Shown: piece by piece, positions 1 through 9,338 of the stretch
Numbering within the stretch: position 1 is the stretch's first letter
How the letters are laid out: every line of letters starts with the position of its first letter
Assembly (NCBI RefSeq): GCF_010093535.1
Contig: NW_022985171.1
Span: 451,622 to 468,553 of the forward strand
Source of the DNA: Lindgomyces ingoldianus
Lineage: Eukaryota; Ascomycota; Dothideomycetes; Pleosporales; Lindgomycetaceae
Direction of reading: 5' to 3'
DNA length: 16,932 nt
Made by a program: the position numbers and the translations under genes
Notes under the pieces: generated by a model
The model's input: only the letters and a program-made list of their open reading frames with translations
What the model was told of the DNA's origin: nothing
Databases searched by the model: none

Positions 1-299
1 AGCATCATGTGACAGAGATACGTGGTCCTGCTCGTGCGCGATCGCTCGTATCCAGACTGTGACGCTGCTGCTGCGTACGGACATAAGATGTATAAAAAAA
101 AAGTCCCTAAAACATCTTTAATTAATTATTTTTTATAAAAAGAGAATTTAAAAGCAGTTAAAAGTGTTAAAGAATTAAAAAGTAAAGTATTTAAAAAAAG
201 ACCTTTTATCTTTAGATAAGCTTAAAGCGCTTAAGGCAAAAGTAGCTAGTCTTTTTTCTCCTTAACCTATATTAAAGGGTTGCAAACTTCCTACATTAT
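1..299 (-). pseudogene. pol: Possible C-terminal tail of gypsy-1 Pol, running off the window
   Basis: The chromodomain frame continues leftwards with a low-complexity Leu/Phe/Lys/Thr composition, as RIP would make from a Pro/Ser-rich tail. It then enters GC-rich RIP-free DNA at 1-87. There it stays open to the window edge, reading CPYAAAASQSGYERSRTSR and on to CHMM. No LTR border was recognised in this stretch. The alternative is that 1-87 is flank or LTR and the continuity of frame is chance; 29 open codons do not decide this. Confidence 0.35.
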
Positions 300-450
300 A
301 GCTAGCTAATGCTGCTGTAGTTTTAACTAATAATAGTGTTTTTTAGTCTAGGAAGCTTTCTCTAGAATAGTTTTGTCTAGAAGAGACTTTAAGTACTTAT
401 AAAAAGCCTAAGAGGCATTTAACAGGTTTTTAATAAGCTTCTAAGTGTTT
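300..450 (-). pseudogene. pol: Probable chromodomain at the end of gypsy-1 integrase
   Basis: In the same frame as the GPY/F-like module the minus strand contains FYKYLKSLLDKTILEKAS at about 407-354, then a stop at a likely Trp position and TKKHYY. Chromodomains of fungal chromoviruses have Y-L-V-K-W...(S/T)W in this place. The aromatic Y-L core and the A-S-stop(Trp) pair fit, but most of the domain is eroded. A chromodomain would direct integration to heterochromatin. The assignment rests on position and a few residues. Confidence 0.45.
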
Positions 451-549
451 TTACTAGTAAACTATTCTTTCTATTTTACTAAGTACTTACTTTCTTTGTA
501 GTCTAAGATTTTTTTTACTTTATATTCCTTTTCTTCTTCTTTTTATCTA

Positions 550-790
550 GTAGTAGTAAGTAGAATGCTTTTAAGTGTAAGTTTAAGCTTAAAAACATAG
601 AACTAAAGATATATTTACATTTCTTTTAGTAGTTTAAGTTTATAAATACCTAGGCATGTTTATATAACTTTATATAGTTCTATACACTTTTTAGCTAACT
701 TTCTAGAGAGTCTTAAAGTGTTAAGGTTTTTTATGTCTAAATATATGTAGTTATTTAGGTGTATTTTTAGTGCAAGTTTTTTTTTTTTAG
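550..790 (-). pseudogene. pol: gypsy-1 integrase C-terminal (GPY/F-like) domain
   Basis: In a frame shifted relative to the integrase core the minus strand gives IYLDIKNLNTLRLSRKLAKK, then CIELYKVI, then YKLKLLKEM and FYVFKLKL. Family members show the sequence K-W/C-I-G-P-Y/F-K-V here followed by Y-x-L-x-L-P and H-P-V-F-H-V-S-x-L, so the match is position by position with transition differences (GP is seen as EL). This module contributes to target-DNA contact in Ty3/gypsy integrases. The frame change between 860 and 790 indicates at least one indel. Confidence 0.82.
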
Positions 791-859
791 TTTACTGCTC
801 TTTCTATAGCTTCTTAGGCTAAATGCGCTTCTCTAGTAAGTTTCTAGTGCAATTCTAGG

Positions 860-1560
860 AGTTTAGTTATGCAGTCTACAGCCTCTAAAAGGTCTATTAG
901 TTATGCACTATAAAGCTTATATTTTAAAAAGTATCTAAAATTAGCTTTATAAAGGGTTTCTTTAGTAGTAGCTAATTCTATAGTATTAATAGTAAACTGC
1001 GCTATTAGCAACTATTTTACCTAATTTATTTATTTATATAATATATATTTATGTAGATACTTCTTTACTTTTGCGTTTACTTTTTCTATTTATCTATCTA
1101 TCTATAGGTAATAAGCAGTAGAGAGTTTATAGCTAATTCTAAGATATTTAATTACAGCTGTCTAGAATTTGCTAGTAAATAATTTATTATAGTCTAAGAT
1201 AATAATCTTAGAGTAACTATAAATAGCTAAAATGTTCTTTTTTAGTTTAAATATAAATTCTTTAGCAGTAATTATTTTTTCTAATAGCTATAAGTAAATA
1301 AATTTAGTAGTTTTGTCTATAACTTGTGTAATTATGTTGTAGAGTCTTTTAGTACTAAGCTTATATAAAAGTAGTAGCCTAGTTATAAAGTCTATAGTTA
1401 TTATTATCTATAGTTAACTAAGTGCTATAATTAGCTAAAGTAATTTATAAAGCTTATGTTATTAAAGATTATTCTTATTACAGGTGTTACATTCTTGCAG
1501 AACTTTAGTATATAAATGCTTTAATTAAAGTACTTCTTATAGTATAGCGTTTTTAATCTT
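860..1560 (-). pseudogene. pol: gypsy-1 integrase: zinc finger and DDE core
   Basis: The zinc-binding Cys pair is intact as CNTCNKNN at 1491-1468. After it come HKLYKLL and then IDFITRLLL, which carries the first catalytic Asp (1392-1390). The second Asp is at 1194-1192 in IILDYNKLFTSKF, and the Glu is at 1086-1084 in IEKVN. The spacing is 65 residues between the Asps and 35 between the second Asp and Glu, the D,D(35)E pattern of retroviral-type integrases. All three catalytic residues survive, but the frame is interrupted by many TAA/TAG. This domain would insert the cDNA into the chromosome. It follows RNase H in the same frame with a typical linker. Confidence 0.9.
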
Positions 1561-1789
1561 TTTCTGTAGTAATTCTATTTCTAGGTGTCTAAACATAGGG
1601 GCTTTGTAATATTCCTTTATTAGGCTTTTTTATCCTTATTTAACTATTATAAGGGAGTATAAGAGTTCTTCTTATTTTAGTTCTTTATAGATTATTCTTT
1701 TAAAAGTTTTCTTAAAAATTACAAATTTTTTTAAGTTTTCTTTGTTTACCTTAAAATAGTCTGCGTGTCTACTTAAGGTGTTAGCCTGT

Positions 1790-2150
1790 TAGTTGCTGCT
1801 TTCTACTACATGTTTAATAATAAAGTTAAATTAAGCAAGTTCTATAGCCTATTATACATGCATTAGTAGAAGTTTCTTAGTAGTAAGAAAAGTAATAAGG
1901 TTTATATAGTTAGTAAGAATTATAAATTATTAGCTAAGGCTTTAAAGCTTAACTTTCTAGTTTCTGCATGTATTAACTATAGCTTTTAGTTCTTTATTAA
2001 GAATAGTATATTTTTATTCTAGTAGTGTAAACTTTGCTAAGTAATAGGCTACTAGATGCTATTAACTATTTTCTTATTTTTAGAAGAGTGCTGCTTCTTC
2101 TACTCTTAAAAAGGCATTAGTGTGCACTTTTATTTCTAGTGTAAAGTTAT
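1790..2150 (-). pseudogene. pol: gypsy-1 RNase H
   Basis: The frame continues from RT. It shows VHTNAFLRVEEAALF, where the TDAS motif of family RNase H has Asn for Asp at 2118-2116. It then shows YTILNKELKAIVN, the DKEL motif with Asp changed to Asn and Glu kept at 1992-1990. A TNY triplet follows where T-D-H is usual. The segment ends with FNFIIKHVVESSN near 1800, matching the end of the Ty3 RNase H before the linker to integrase. The domain would degrade the RNA strand during reverse transcription. All substitutions are G-to-A or C-to-T. Confidence 0.85.
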
Positions 2151-2289
2151 ACATCTTTAAGATAGGGTAGCTTGTTATTATTTATTTTAGCTTTTAAAAG
2201 GCTTCTTTTATTTCTGCTATTTATTAGAATTTCTAAGTTGCTTTTTCTTTTAAGGTAGCGTCTGTAAGGGGGAGCGCTATTTTTAAGTA

Positions 2290-2880
2290 GTCTTTAATTA
2301 TTCTCTATATGTATTCTGTAAGGCCTAGGAATCCTTTAACTTCTGTTACTATAGTTAGTGTTAGCTATTCTAGCACCTTACTTACTTTGCTAAAGTTTAT
2401 TTTTATTTCTTTTTTATTAATAATAAATTTTAAATATTTAGTTTTTTATACATTAAACTTACATTTTTCTAGTTATAAGTAAAGTCTATATTATTAGAGC
2501 TAGTTAAGTATAAGTTTTACTTTAAATACATAGTCTACTTAGTTCTTTTTAGTGTATATTAGAATGTTATCTAGATACATAAGTATAAATATATCTAAGT
2601 AGAGATTAAGTGCAGTGTTAATAACTTATTAGAAAGTTGCTAAGGCGTTAGTTAGCCTAAATAGCATAATAAGAAGTTTATATAGTCCTTTTAAAGTTTA
2701 AAAGGCTGTTATCTATTTATGTCCTTTCTTAATTCTTATTTTGTTAAATCTGTCTTAGATGTTAAACTTAGTAAAGTGCTTAGTTCTTTTAAGTTAGTTT
2801 ATAATGTCTTAAATAATTAGTAAGGGATATTAGTTCTTTATAGTATTATTATTTAAAGTTTAGTAATCTTAACATACTCT
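2290..2880 (-). pseudogene. pol: gypsy-1 reverse transcriptase
   Basis: In one frame the minus strand shows the classical Ty3/gypsy RT blocks in order. A YPL motif lies near 2831. HFTKFNI follows, where the first catalytic Asp has become Asn at 2763-2761. Then come TLKGLYKLLIM, FRLTNALATF, and the active-site box ILMYLDNILIYT around 2590-2550. In that box the second Asp of YLDD is Asn (codon 2568-2566). Stops fall at Gln, Arg or Trp positions of the family pattern. RT would copy the element's RNA into cDNA in the particle. It lies in the same frame as RNase H and the integrase core. Loss of two catalytic Asp plus many stops makes it inactive. Confidence 0.9.
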
Positions 2881-3559
2881 TACTTTACTATTCTTCTTTT
2901 TTGCAAAAACTACTGCTAATGCTACTAGACTGTTGCTTTCCTTAATGTGTTCTTAAGCTAGCATTCTGTCTACATACTCCTATAGGGCGTCTTTTTAAGC
3001 TTTTGTTAGGGGTTGTAGTTTATGCATTTTTAATTATAGGTTTAGCTTAAGGTTAATAGCGTGGTCCTAGAGTTAGTGTAGTAGCAATTCTTCTAGATTG
3101 TCTAGGGTTTTAAACATATCTTTATAGTCTTAGTATTCTTTTAGTAGTTTATTTATTTTGTAGGTTATTTAGTAGATTCTAACCTAATTAAAGTCTTATT
3201 CTTTCTTAAATTCTTTAAAAGAGATTTTTTCTAGTTCTTCTTTTATTTAGCAGACAGCCTAGGCTTCTAGCTTCTAACAGGGGAACCTTTTTAGCTTATT
3301 CTTTCTTAGAGAATAGCTGTTTCCTTTATTTGCCTATTAGTAGATTAGGAAGGAGGTCTTATAGCATGCTAGCTGTGCAGCTTTTGCATAGTCTTGTCTT
3401 GTTACTAGGGATATATTTTACTAATTAATTATTAAGTTATGTTTATACAGCTAGTTATAGCCTAGTATTACTTAGTATTTGCCTCTTAAAGGCAGTATGT
3501 TAAAGGATATCTAGTTGCTAGTTCCTTTTGCTTTAGTAATAAGTTTATTAGTTTTAAGC

Positions 3560-4020
3560 TAGATTTATCCTACTCTGTATTCTATTAATAAGGCGTTAGC
3601 TAGAGATACTCTAAAAGGGTTTTTTATTCTTTAGAAGGGCATGTTATTTTAGTTAACTTACCTAAAGTTAATTACTGTAAACGTGCATCTGCTGTCTATT
3701 AAGGCAAGTCCTGTCTATTCCTAGCCTAGGTGTTAAAGAGTAAGTTTAGTTATTAGGCTTTAACTTAGTCCTTATCTTACTGTAATAAAGACGTAGAGTT
3801 AATAAAGTGTTTCTTTATAGTCTATTTTATTGTCTTTTTTAATAGCTTTAGCTGCGTTTTTGTATTTTATAATTTAGTCTAGTCACACTTTATATTCTTA
3901 ATGTCCTAGTATTATGCATTCTAATACAGTGCACTAGGCGTCTTCTATCTTATAGTAATATAGCATCTAGTTGTTTTACTAGTGTGCCCTCTATTAGAAA
4001 TAATAGAATGCACATGTTAA
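3560..4020 (-). pseudogene. pol: gypsy-1 aspartic protease region
   Basis: The minus strand reads ALIDSRCTFTVINFR, with the catalytic triplet at 3697-3689. Retroviral-type proteases have D-S/T-G here, and the Gly codon has become AGA (Arg), a G-to-A change. The upstream stretch to about 4020 stays in the same frame with TAA/TAG stops. This domain would cleave the Gag-Pol polyprotein as a dimer. Its frame differs from that of Gag and of RT, so small indels or an original frameshift lie on both sides; the present sequence cannot tell which. The downstream limit is not defined by a motif. Confidence 0.75.
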
Positions 4021-4099
4021 CTTATTATCACATTCTATCTATAGTTTTTATTTATAGCCTATGCTGTTTTAGTAATAAAAGCATTATAGCATTTTATAG

Positions 4100-4799
4100 G
4101 TTAAAGTTATTCTAGTTAGTGTGTTGTTTTTAAGTGCGCTTTCTTATATTCTATGTAGCTACTAGCTAGCCCTATGCTTAGTTAGCTAGTGTTTAATACA
4201 GTATTTGTTACTGCATAAGTACTAGGTGTAGAGACATTCCCTAAGGTTGTTCTGTACTAAGATTAGCTAGACCTGTGTCCACCTTAGATATTCTTTAGTT
4301 CTTACTATTTATAACAAGTAATTTTAGTAAGTGCAATAAAATTTATTATGTTACTTACTTCTACAGAGAATGTAGTATCTCTTGTTTTACTAAGTTTCTA
4401 GGTTCTTACAGGTAATAGCTAATGTAAGGGGGGGGTGTATTAGCTTATTCTTAATATAGATTAGGTGTTATTAGTAGTGTGTATTACTACTTAAAGCTTT
4501 TTTCTTTATTAAGAATTTTCTAAAACATTTTTTTTTTATTTTTTAGTGTTTATAACTGCATATTATGTTTTAGCAATTTTTTTTAGTATGTAGTAGGTTT
4601 TAATATTATTGTTAATGTGTACTTTGTACATTAACTTCTAATAGTTCTGTGTGTTGTAGGTGTTACTGCATTTCTAGCAGTTACTATAAGTAAATTAGTA
4701 TTTTAGTTCTTAAGCAAAGATTCTTATTATTAGTTGTTTTAAAAGAAAATTTTTTTTCTTTAACATTTGCAACATATATTACAGCTTAGGTGTAGCTTT
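4100..4799 (-). other. Unassigned interior of gypsy-1 between Gag and protease
   Basis: This AT-rich stretch presumably held the Gag C-terminus or spacer. It contains a striking run of eight G on the plus strand at 4428-4435 followed by TGTATTAG. No domain motif was recognised in any frame, and stops are dense. Confidence 0.5.
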
Positions 4800-6048
4800 A
4801 CTATCTTTTATAGGTAGCAGCCTGTTCTAGTGCCTTAAATACTTTGTTATTATTTTGTACTTTAACTTTCTAGTATTCTATAAGGTATTCTTTAGACTTA
4901 TAATTATCTCTGCATTGCTAGTAGAAACGTTTGTCTAGTCTATCTAGAATTTCTTATTCTATTAGACTCTATTCTATATGTATTGCTTTTATAGTTAGTC
5001 TTTTTTTTTATTCTCCTAGTTAATTAAGTCTAGGCATTTTTATTAGTAATGTTTTACTTTTTTATAGTTAAGGCACACTCTTTTCTTCAGCTATTTTTAC
5101 TATTCTATAGTTAATAGTAGCTTTTTACTTTTATAGTACTTACTTTTTTTTTAGGTAAGCCCTGTGTGTGTTTAGCATAACTAAAGTCTATAAGCTTACT
5201 GTTAAACCTTTAGCTCTTCTTCTTTTTCTAGAATACCTTAGGTTTCTAGAATGTTACGCTAGGGCATTTTTTTTAAAATGTTCTTAATATCTTTTATTAT
5301 ATGTTATTACTTTTTTAATGTATTTCTTAAATGCATCTAGCTTACTGCTGTGCATAAATTTATTCTTAACTTTATTAGATAGTCTTTTATAAAACATTCT
5401 TTTAATTACTAACTAGTCTGTCTATCTACTAATAGCTAGTTGTTTACAGAAACAAGCTGCGTATAGTTAGACTATACTTTTTTCTTGTTGTAGAGTGTCT
5501 ATTTAGTTAACTACTTTTTCCTTTTAATTTAGTTGCCTGTAGATAGTAGTAAGGGCTTACTTAAAAAAGTTAAAGTCTTTAAAAATTATTTATGTTTTAA
5601 TAAAAAGTACTTTTTTTATAGTTTTATGCATTATCTAGTTATTAGCGTGTAGTTAGAACTATATAGCTAAGGATTCTTTAAAGTGTAGTCCTATCTAAGA
5701 AATTATTTTCTTCCTAGTTTAAAAAGCTTTCTTGTTATACTACATGTATAAGTAGTATTAGGTAAAAAATAGTTTAAGATTTTTTACAGTTTTATTAAAA
5801 AGTTTTAGTAGAGCTAAGCATAGAAACTTTTTTAACTTAATACTTATTTTTTTTTTTACTATGTTTTAGAGTTTAGCTACTTTTATGTAGAGTGTGTATA
5901 GCTGTTGTGTTTAGAGTAACTAGGCATACTATTAAAGTTAAGCTTTAGGTGTTTTAATATTATGTCTAAGATATTATATTTATTAGTTTTATTTTTTTTT
6001 ATTTCTAAACAGGACTTTACTAGTGCCTACAGCACTAGCTCCTGTCAT
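4800..6048 (-). pseudogene. gag: gypsy-1 Gag (capsid), broken by stops
   Basis: The best start is the ATG at 6048-6046, opening MTGASAVGTSKVLFRNKKK before the first stop. The same frame can be followed without net indel to about 5280. There the residues AACFCKQLAISR at about 5462-5425 and the following charged helix-like segment resemble the capsid C-terminal part of fungal gypsy Gag, which assembles the virus-like particle. Stops are TAA/TAG, as expected from RIP of Gln and Trp codons. A Lys/Arg-rich stretch lies near 5260-5220. I could not place a canonical CCHC zinc knuckle: Cys-containing fragments near 4100-3980 have wrong spacing. The left end is therefore approximate, and the stretch 4800-4100 between Gag and protease remains unassigned. 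Confidence 0.6.
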
Positions 6049-6393
6049 ACTAGTATTAAAGAAGGAGGTGGGAGGGGCTATACTTTACAGGTAGTAGTAA
6101 TTACTGTTATAATCCTTACTCTAGTAAAATAGTGTTTTTAGGAGTATGTTAGCCTATAATAGTATTTAGCAAAAGGGGTAAGACTTAGCTAGATTAAGTG
6201 TACAGTTTGTTAAGCAAAGTGTAGGATAAGAAAAAAGTAGAGTAAGTAGGCTTGTAGTTTAACCTAGTAGCTGTATAAGAAGCTAGTAAACCTAATCTGT
6301 AGGGATAGAAGTAGAGGTATATATAGTGTAAGATATACAAGGCAGTAGTGTCCTTATTAGAAAGGTCTTACTGCTTCTTAGTTTATTAGATAA
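6049..6393 (-). other. gypsy-1 leader between 5' LTR and Gag
   Basis: About 345 bases of non-coding sequence follow the LTR in the element's direction. The minus strand right after the LTR reads CCCCCTTATC, which is not the TGG start of a classical tRNA-3'-end primer site. Nothing else recognisable is seen. A purine-rich block on the plus strand lies at 6058-6077. Confidence 0.5.
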
Positions 6394-6712
6394 GGGGGTG
6401 TAGATAATAGACTTAATAGTAATTATAACCTTCTAACTATAGTTGTGATTAAGATTATATACATAGGGTTTGCATACTTTGCATGCTTGCATGCTAGTTT
6501 CTGTACAGCCTGCATAGCCTGCAAGCCTGCAAGCCTGCATGTTCTATTAGACAGTGCATTCCGCAAGGCTTTTATCTAAAAGCCGAAGCCATTCCTCATC
6601 CGTCCTGTCACGTGATTCGCTCAGCGCGGGGCTAAGCGTCTTCCATCCGACGTCGTTCGGGCTGTGTGGGACAGCCAGTTGGGTCATTACGGTCTAACTG
6701 TTGGCTGTAACA
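6394..6712 (-). repeat. 5' LTR of gypsy-1
   Basis: On the minus strand this 319-bp block begins TGTTACAGCC and ends CTACA, giving the usual TG...CA termini. It lies exactly between recognisable copia sequence on one side and the gypsy leader on the other. The first ~165 bases (6545-6712) are GC-rich and free of RIP, while the rest is AT-rich. A TATA-like GTATATAAT (about 6454-6462) sits roughly 65 bases before the LTR end, which fits a U3-R-U5 order in the minus orientation. Four AGCCTGCA units lie at 6507-6539. The second LTR is not in the window, so the boundaries rest on the copia junction and the termini rather than on a pairwise match. Confidence 0.65.
6507..6539 (+). repeat. Short tandem repeat, four AGCCTGCA units, in gypsy-1 LTR
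   Basis: Four copies of AGCCTGCA occur, the first separated from the others by one T. They follow a GCATGCTTGCATGC stretch at about 6481-6494. The tract marks the border between the RIP-free and the AT-rich halves of the LTR. It may be a U3 enhancer-type repeat, which is inference only. Confidence 0.8.
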
Positions 6713-8232
6713 AACACTAGCTAGCATTATATAAAATAACTGTTAAGCTTTTAGCACTAGATACATAAGCCTAGAATAGAGAAGCTAAACACTTAAAAAG
6801 TGTAAATAAAAAAAGTTATAGGCTATATAACTAGATACTAACCTACTATAAAATATATAGCTATACATTACTAAAGCTAGCGTATACCTATACAATTAAA
6901 CGCTAAACTATGCTAATAACTAAAAAACACTATATAAGATCTTCTTTACATAAGTAGCTTTAAATAATAAAGTTATTATATTAATTTAAAAGCTAAGCTT
7001 TACATATTTAAAAGCCTATAGCTATAAAGCATTTATAATAACTAATAATATATATTAGAATAAATCTAAGCTATAAAGGCTAGACTTAAAGGCGTAGATT
7101 AGATATCTAGTTAAGTACTAATTATTAAACATTTACTATGTATAAATACTACTACTAGTAAAAGTAATTTATATATATAATATTATTTTTAATAAACACT
7201 TAATTTTTAGTAGTAAGCCTAAAGACTTAATAAATAACTTTATGTATAACATAGTAAAAAAAATTACTATATATATATTAAAATAATTAAGCTTCTAACA
7301 CTTAGTTATTAGCTCAAGATAGAGTTATTTATAAAGACAACACTATAAATAATATATTAAATTTTAATAAAGTAGACTTACTAGGCTACTATTAAGAAAG
7401 AAACATTAAAGATAACTATTTTTTTAAATACTCTACTACTTATAGCATTACTTATGTAGTTAATAGCTAGAGCTGCACTAAAGCTAAGCTAAATAAAGTT
7501 TTTAAAAACTATACTATAAGCTATAGCATTTATAGCTAGTATAAAATTTAAAAGTGTAAAAAAGCATAGTAGTAAAACACTAAATAAAGTAGCATTAATA
7601 AAAATGCTATTTAAAAGAAAAACACTTTATAAAAGCTAGCTACTACTTTTACTATTAACTTAAAAGTAACTAAAAAAGCACTTTTTATATAAAATGTTTA
7701 AGGTAGTAAAAAAAAAACACTTAAATAGTTATTAAATAATAAAATTTTAAATAAAAGTCTAAATAAAGCTAAATTAAGTAGCTAAACAGCAGATTCTAGA
7801 TTATATATAAGTGTACACTTATAAGCTTAATAAGCACTATAGATTATAAAGATGTAAAGTGCAACTAGTAGTTTATAGTAATTAATAAAGAAACATTACT
7901 ATATAAAATACCTACGCTGCTACTCTAGCAAAATGCTTATTTTAAATGCTAATAGTATCTATACACTTTAACTTAAAGCTTAAATAATATAATATAACTA
8001 ATATATTTATACATGCAGTAATTAACTGCAATATCTATATATAAATGCTAAAAGGCTATTAGAAACTAGGTATAATACTAAAGCTTTAAAAAGTACTATA
8101 TAGCCTATAAATGTTTTCTTTACTTTAGTAACACTATTTTATAATAACTTTTAAAAGCTTTAAGTTTTTAGCTATTTTACATAAACTCTACTATATAACT
8201 AAAGCTAGAATTTTTTTTATATATAAATAACT
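6713..8232 (+). mobile_element. Ty1/copia fragment "copia-C" (integrase to RT), heavily RIPed
   Basis: This segment aligns along its whole length with 14462-15995 of copia-B in the same orientation, with an offset of 7749-7750 bases in its first part and a few short gaps. It therefore covers the end of the integrase core, the linker and RT up to the active-site box. It carries many more transitions than B: for example GGGGG at 14545-14549 of B is AAAAG here, and TTGCAT is TTATAT. It has an extra 1-base deletion in an A run near 6810. Its left border is the end of the gypsy-1 LTR. Its right border falls within the RT active-site box, after AATAACT (8226-8232). Confidence 0.9.
6713..8232 (+). 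pseudogene. pol: copia-C pol fragment: integrase end and RT
   Basis: No open frame remains. By alignment to copia-B the stretch encodes the integrase segment from just after the second catalytic Asp, including the Glu codon (AAA, Lys, at about 6787-6789, as in B). The integrase C-terminal region, the inter-domain linker and RT up to its YVDD box follow. Stops occur at all sites seen in B plus new ones, and the CpG and CpA dinucleotides kept in B are mostly gone. The copy has been through more or stronger rounds of RIP than B. The rest of pol is lost on the right, and the 5' part should lie to the left of gypsy-1, outside the window. Confidence 0.85.
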
Positions 8233-8899
8233 GTAACAATTCTACAAATCATTCTATCTTAAGTCGCTTAGACCCTATCTAAAGAGTCCCTGTATCAGCC
8301 CTAACCATAACTCAACCTAGTCCCCTGCAGTTACCCCTATTCCCTCATGTATTTAGTTGCACCTCGCCCCTGTAGCTAGCTTAGTAGTTTTCTAATATCC
8401 TTTTGTACAAGGCCTATAGGTGTTAATAGCATTCCTAGGTTTAGAGTCCCTACGCACTCCTATATGCCTCTAAGTGGATTCCTACTGCATTTAGACCTAT
8501 TGTCTTGCCTGCGCTGTTACATTATATTAGAAAACTTGCTTTTGCTAGTAACAGCCTTATATAATATTGCACTAATTGTTTATTTAACTACATCTAAGCC
8601 TAAGACGCGTCTAATTTAGTTTAGGTTGTAATACTTACACACTATAATATTAAACTATTTAGTCTATAGACTAGATCCTATCAACCTTTAGTTAACTAAA
8701 GCCTTTAGGTTTAGAACTTCCTATCCCTATGCAATTAGGATTGCCTTTAGAAAAGTTACAAAGAATGCGCTAAGGTAGAAACTTAGAGACTACTAATAAC
8801 TTATTAGGATTAGAGACAACTACTAATGCCTAACTTTTAACCCCTAACTACTAACTACTACCTTGTTAACAGCTAAACCTGCGTCTACAGAACCTAAAG
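8233..8899 (+). other. Unassigned AT-rich stretch after copia-C, possibly the start of gypsy-2
   Basis: The copia match stops at 8232, and the sequence there reads TGTAACAATTC from 8232, which would suit an LTR start. The next ~150 bases are C-rich on the plus strand. Relatively long stop-poor reading is seen in the frame shared with the gypsy-like segment downstream, with residues such as FRFRTSYPYAIRIAFRKVTK at about 8716-8775. I could not assign it to a known domain. It may be LTR plus eroded coding sequence of a rearranged gypsy element, or an unrelated insert. Confidence 0.35.
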
Positions 8900-9338
8900 C
8901 TAGACCTACCTAAATTAAGTACACCTTTAGCAAGAACAACGCTAGGGCAGACATTCTTAGCTGTTGTAAATAAGATGTAGAAAATTTAAAAGCAGCTTAA
9001 ACTAATAACTAGTTAAGGGTCTTACTTAGACTACACTAACTTTACCTCTAAATTAATAAGGAATTAGCCTAGTACTATATTACTTAAATAATAACTTAAG
9101 TAACCTTACTAAACATCCTAGAAGGACTAGACTAGGTTATGTCTTTAAATTCTCTAAAATTAATTAACATATTACTCTAAAAGAATTAAGCCTTTTTTGC
9201 GCAGAAGTAAAAACTTTTACTCTACTATTATTAAATAGGAAATAAACTACTCTTTTATGCTAACTGTTTATATGTTCTAGTAGACTTACTGCTATGTACC
9301 TAACTTATTTAAGAAGTCTATAATTAAGTATCTTTAGC
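8900..9338 (+). pseudogene. pol: gypsy-2 pol fragment: RNase H end to integrase start
   Basis: In one plus-strand frame the sequence shows IKYTFSKNNARADILSCC (about 8913-8966), resembling the Y-x-P-G-x-x-N-x-x-A-D-A-L-S-R motif that ends the Ty3/gypsy RNase H. About 110 codons later come LLFYANCLYVLVDLLLCT and EVYNQ-like residues, resembling the G-x-L-Y-V-P...L-R-x-x-L-I...H-D segment before the integrase zinc finger. The spacing between the two motifs is right for the family. Stops are TAA/TAG. The frame is cut at 9338 by the copia-A LTR just where the integrase histidines would follow. It is a different family from gypsy-1, whose corresponding residues do not match. Confidence 0.65.

Larger units (their letters stand above)
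1..6712 (-). mobile_element. Ty3/gypsy LTR retrotransposon "gypsy-1", RIP-degraded, 3' end beyond the window
   Basis: Read on the minus strand, the element runs from a 5' LTR (6394-6712) through a leader, Gag, protease, RT, RNase H, integrase and a chromodomain-like tail. This PR-RT-RH-INT order is that of Ty3/gypsy (Metaviridae), and integrase lying after RNase H excludes copia. All frames are broken by TAA/TAG codons. At least three net frame changes separate the domains: Gag lies in one frame, protease in another, RT to integrase core back in the first, and the integrase C-terminus in the third. No 3' LTR is seen, so the left end is probably outside the window. The right end abuts copia-C at a base matching the interior of copia-B, so gypsy-1 inserted into a copia copy. 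The first bases of flank, AACAC (6713-6717), should recur beyond its other end as a target duplication. Confidence 0.88.

Noticed and set aside
3980..4100. Gag zinc knuckle of gypsy-1 near CFYY...GYK
   Set aside because: Cys and possible His residues are present, but the spacing (C-x2-C-x5-H, then seven residues to Cys) does not fit CCHC even allowing for transitions.
6545..6712. Host intergenic island between elements
   Set aside because: It is GC-rich and RIP-free, but it lies between a TG...CA pair and ends exactly at copia sequence, so the gypsy-1 LTR explains it better. This is not certain without the second LTR.
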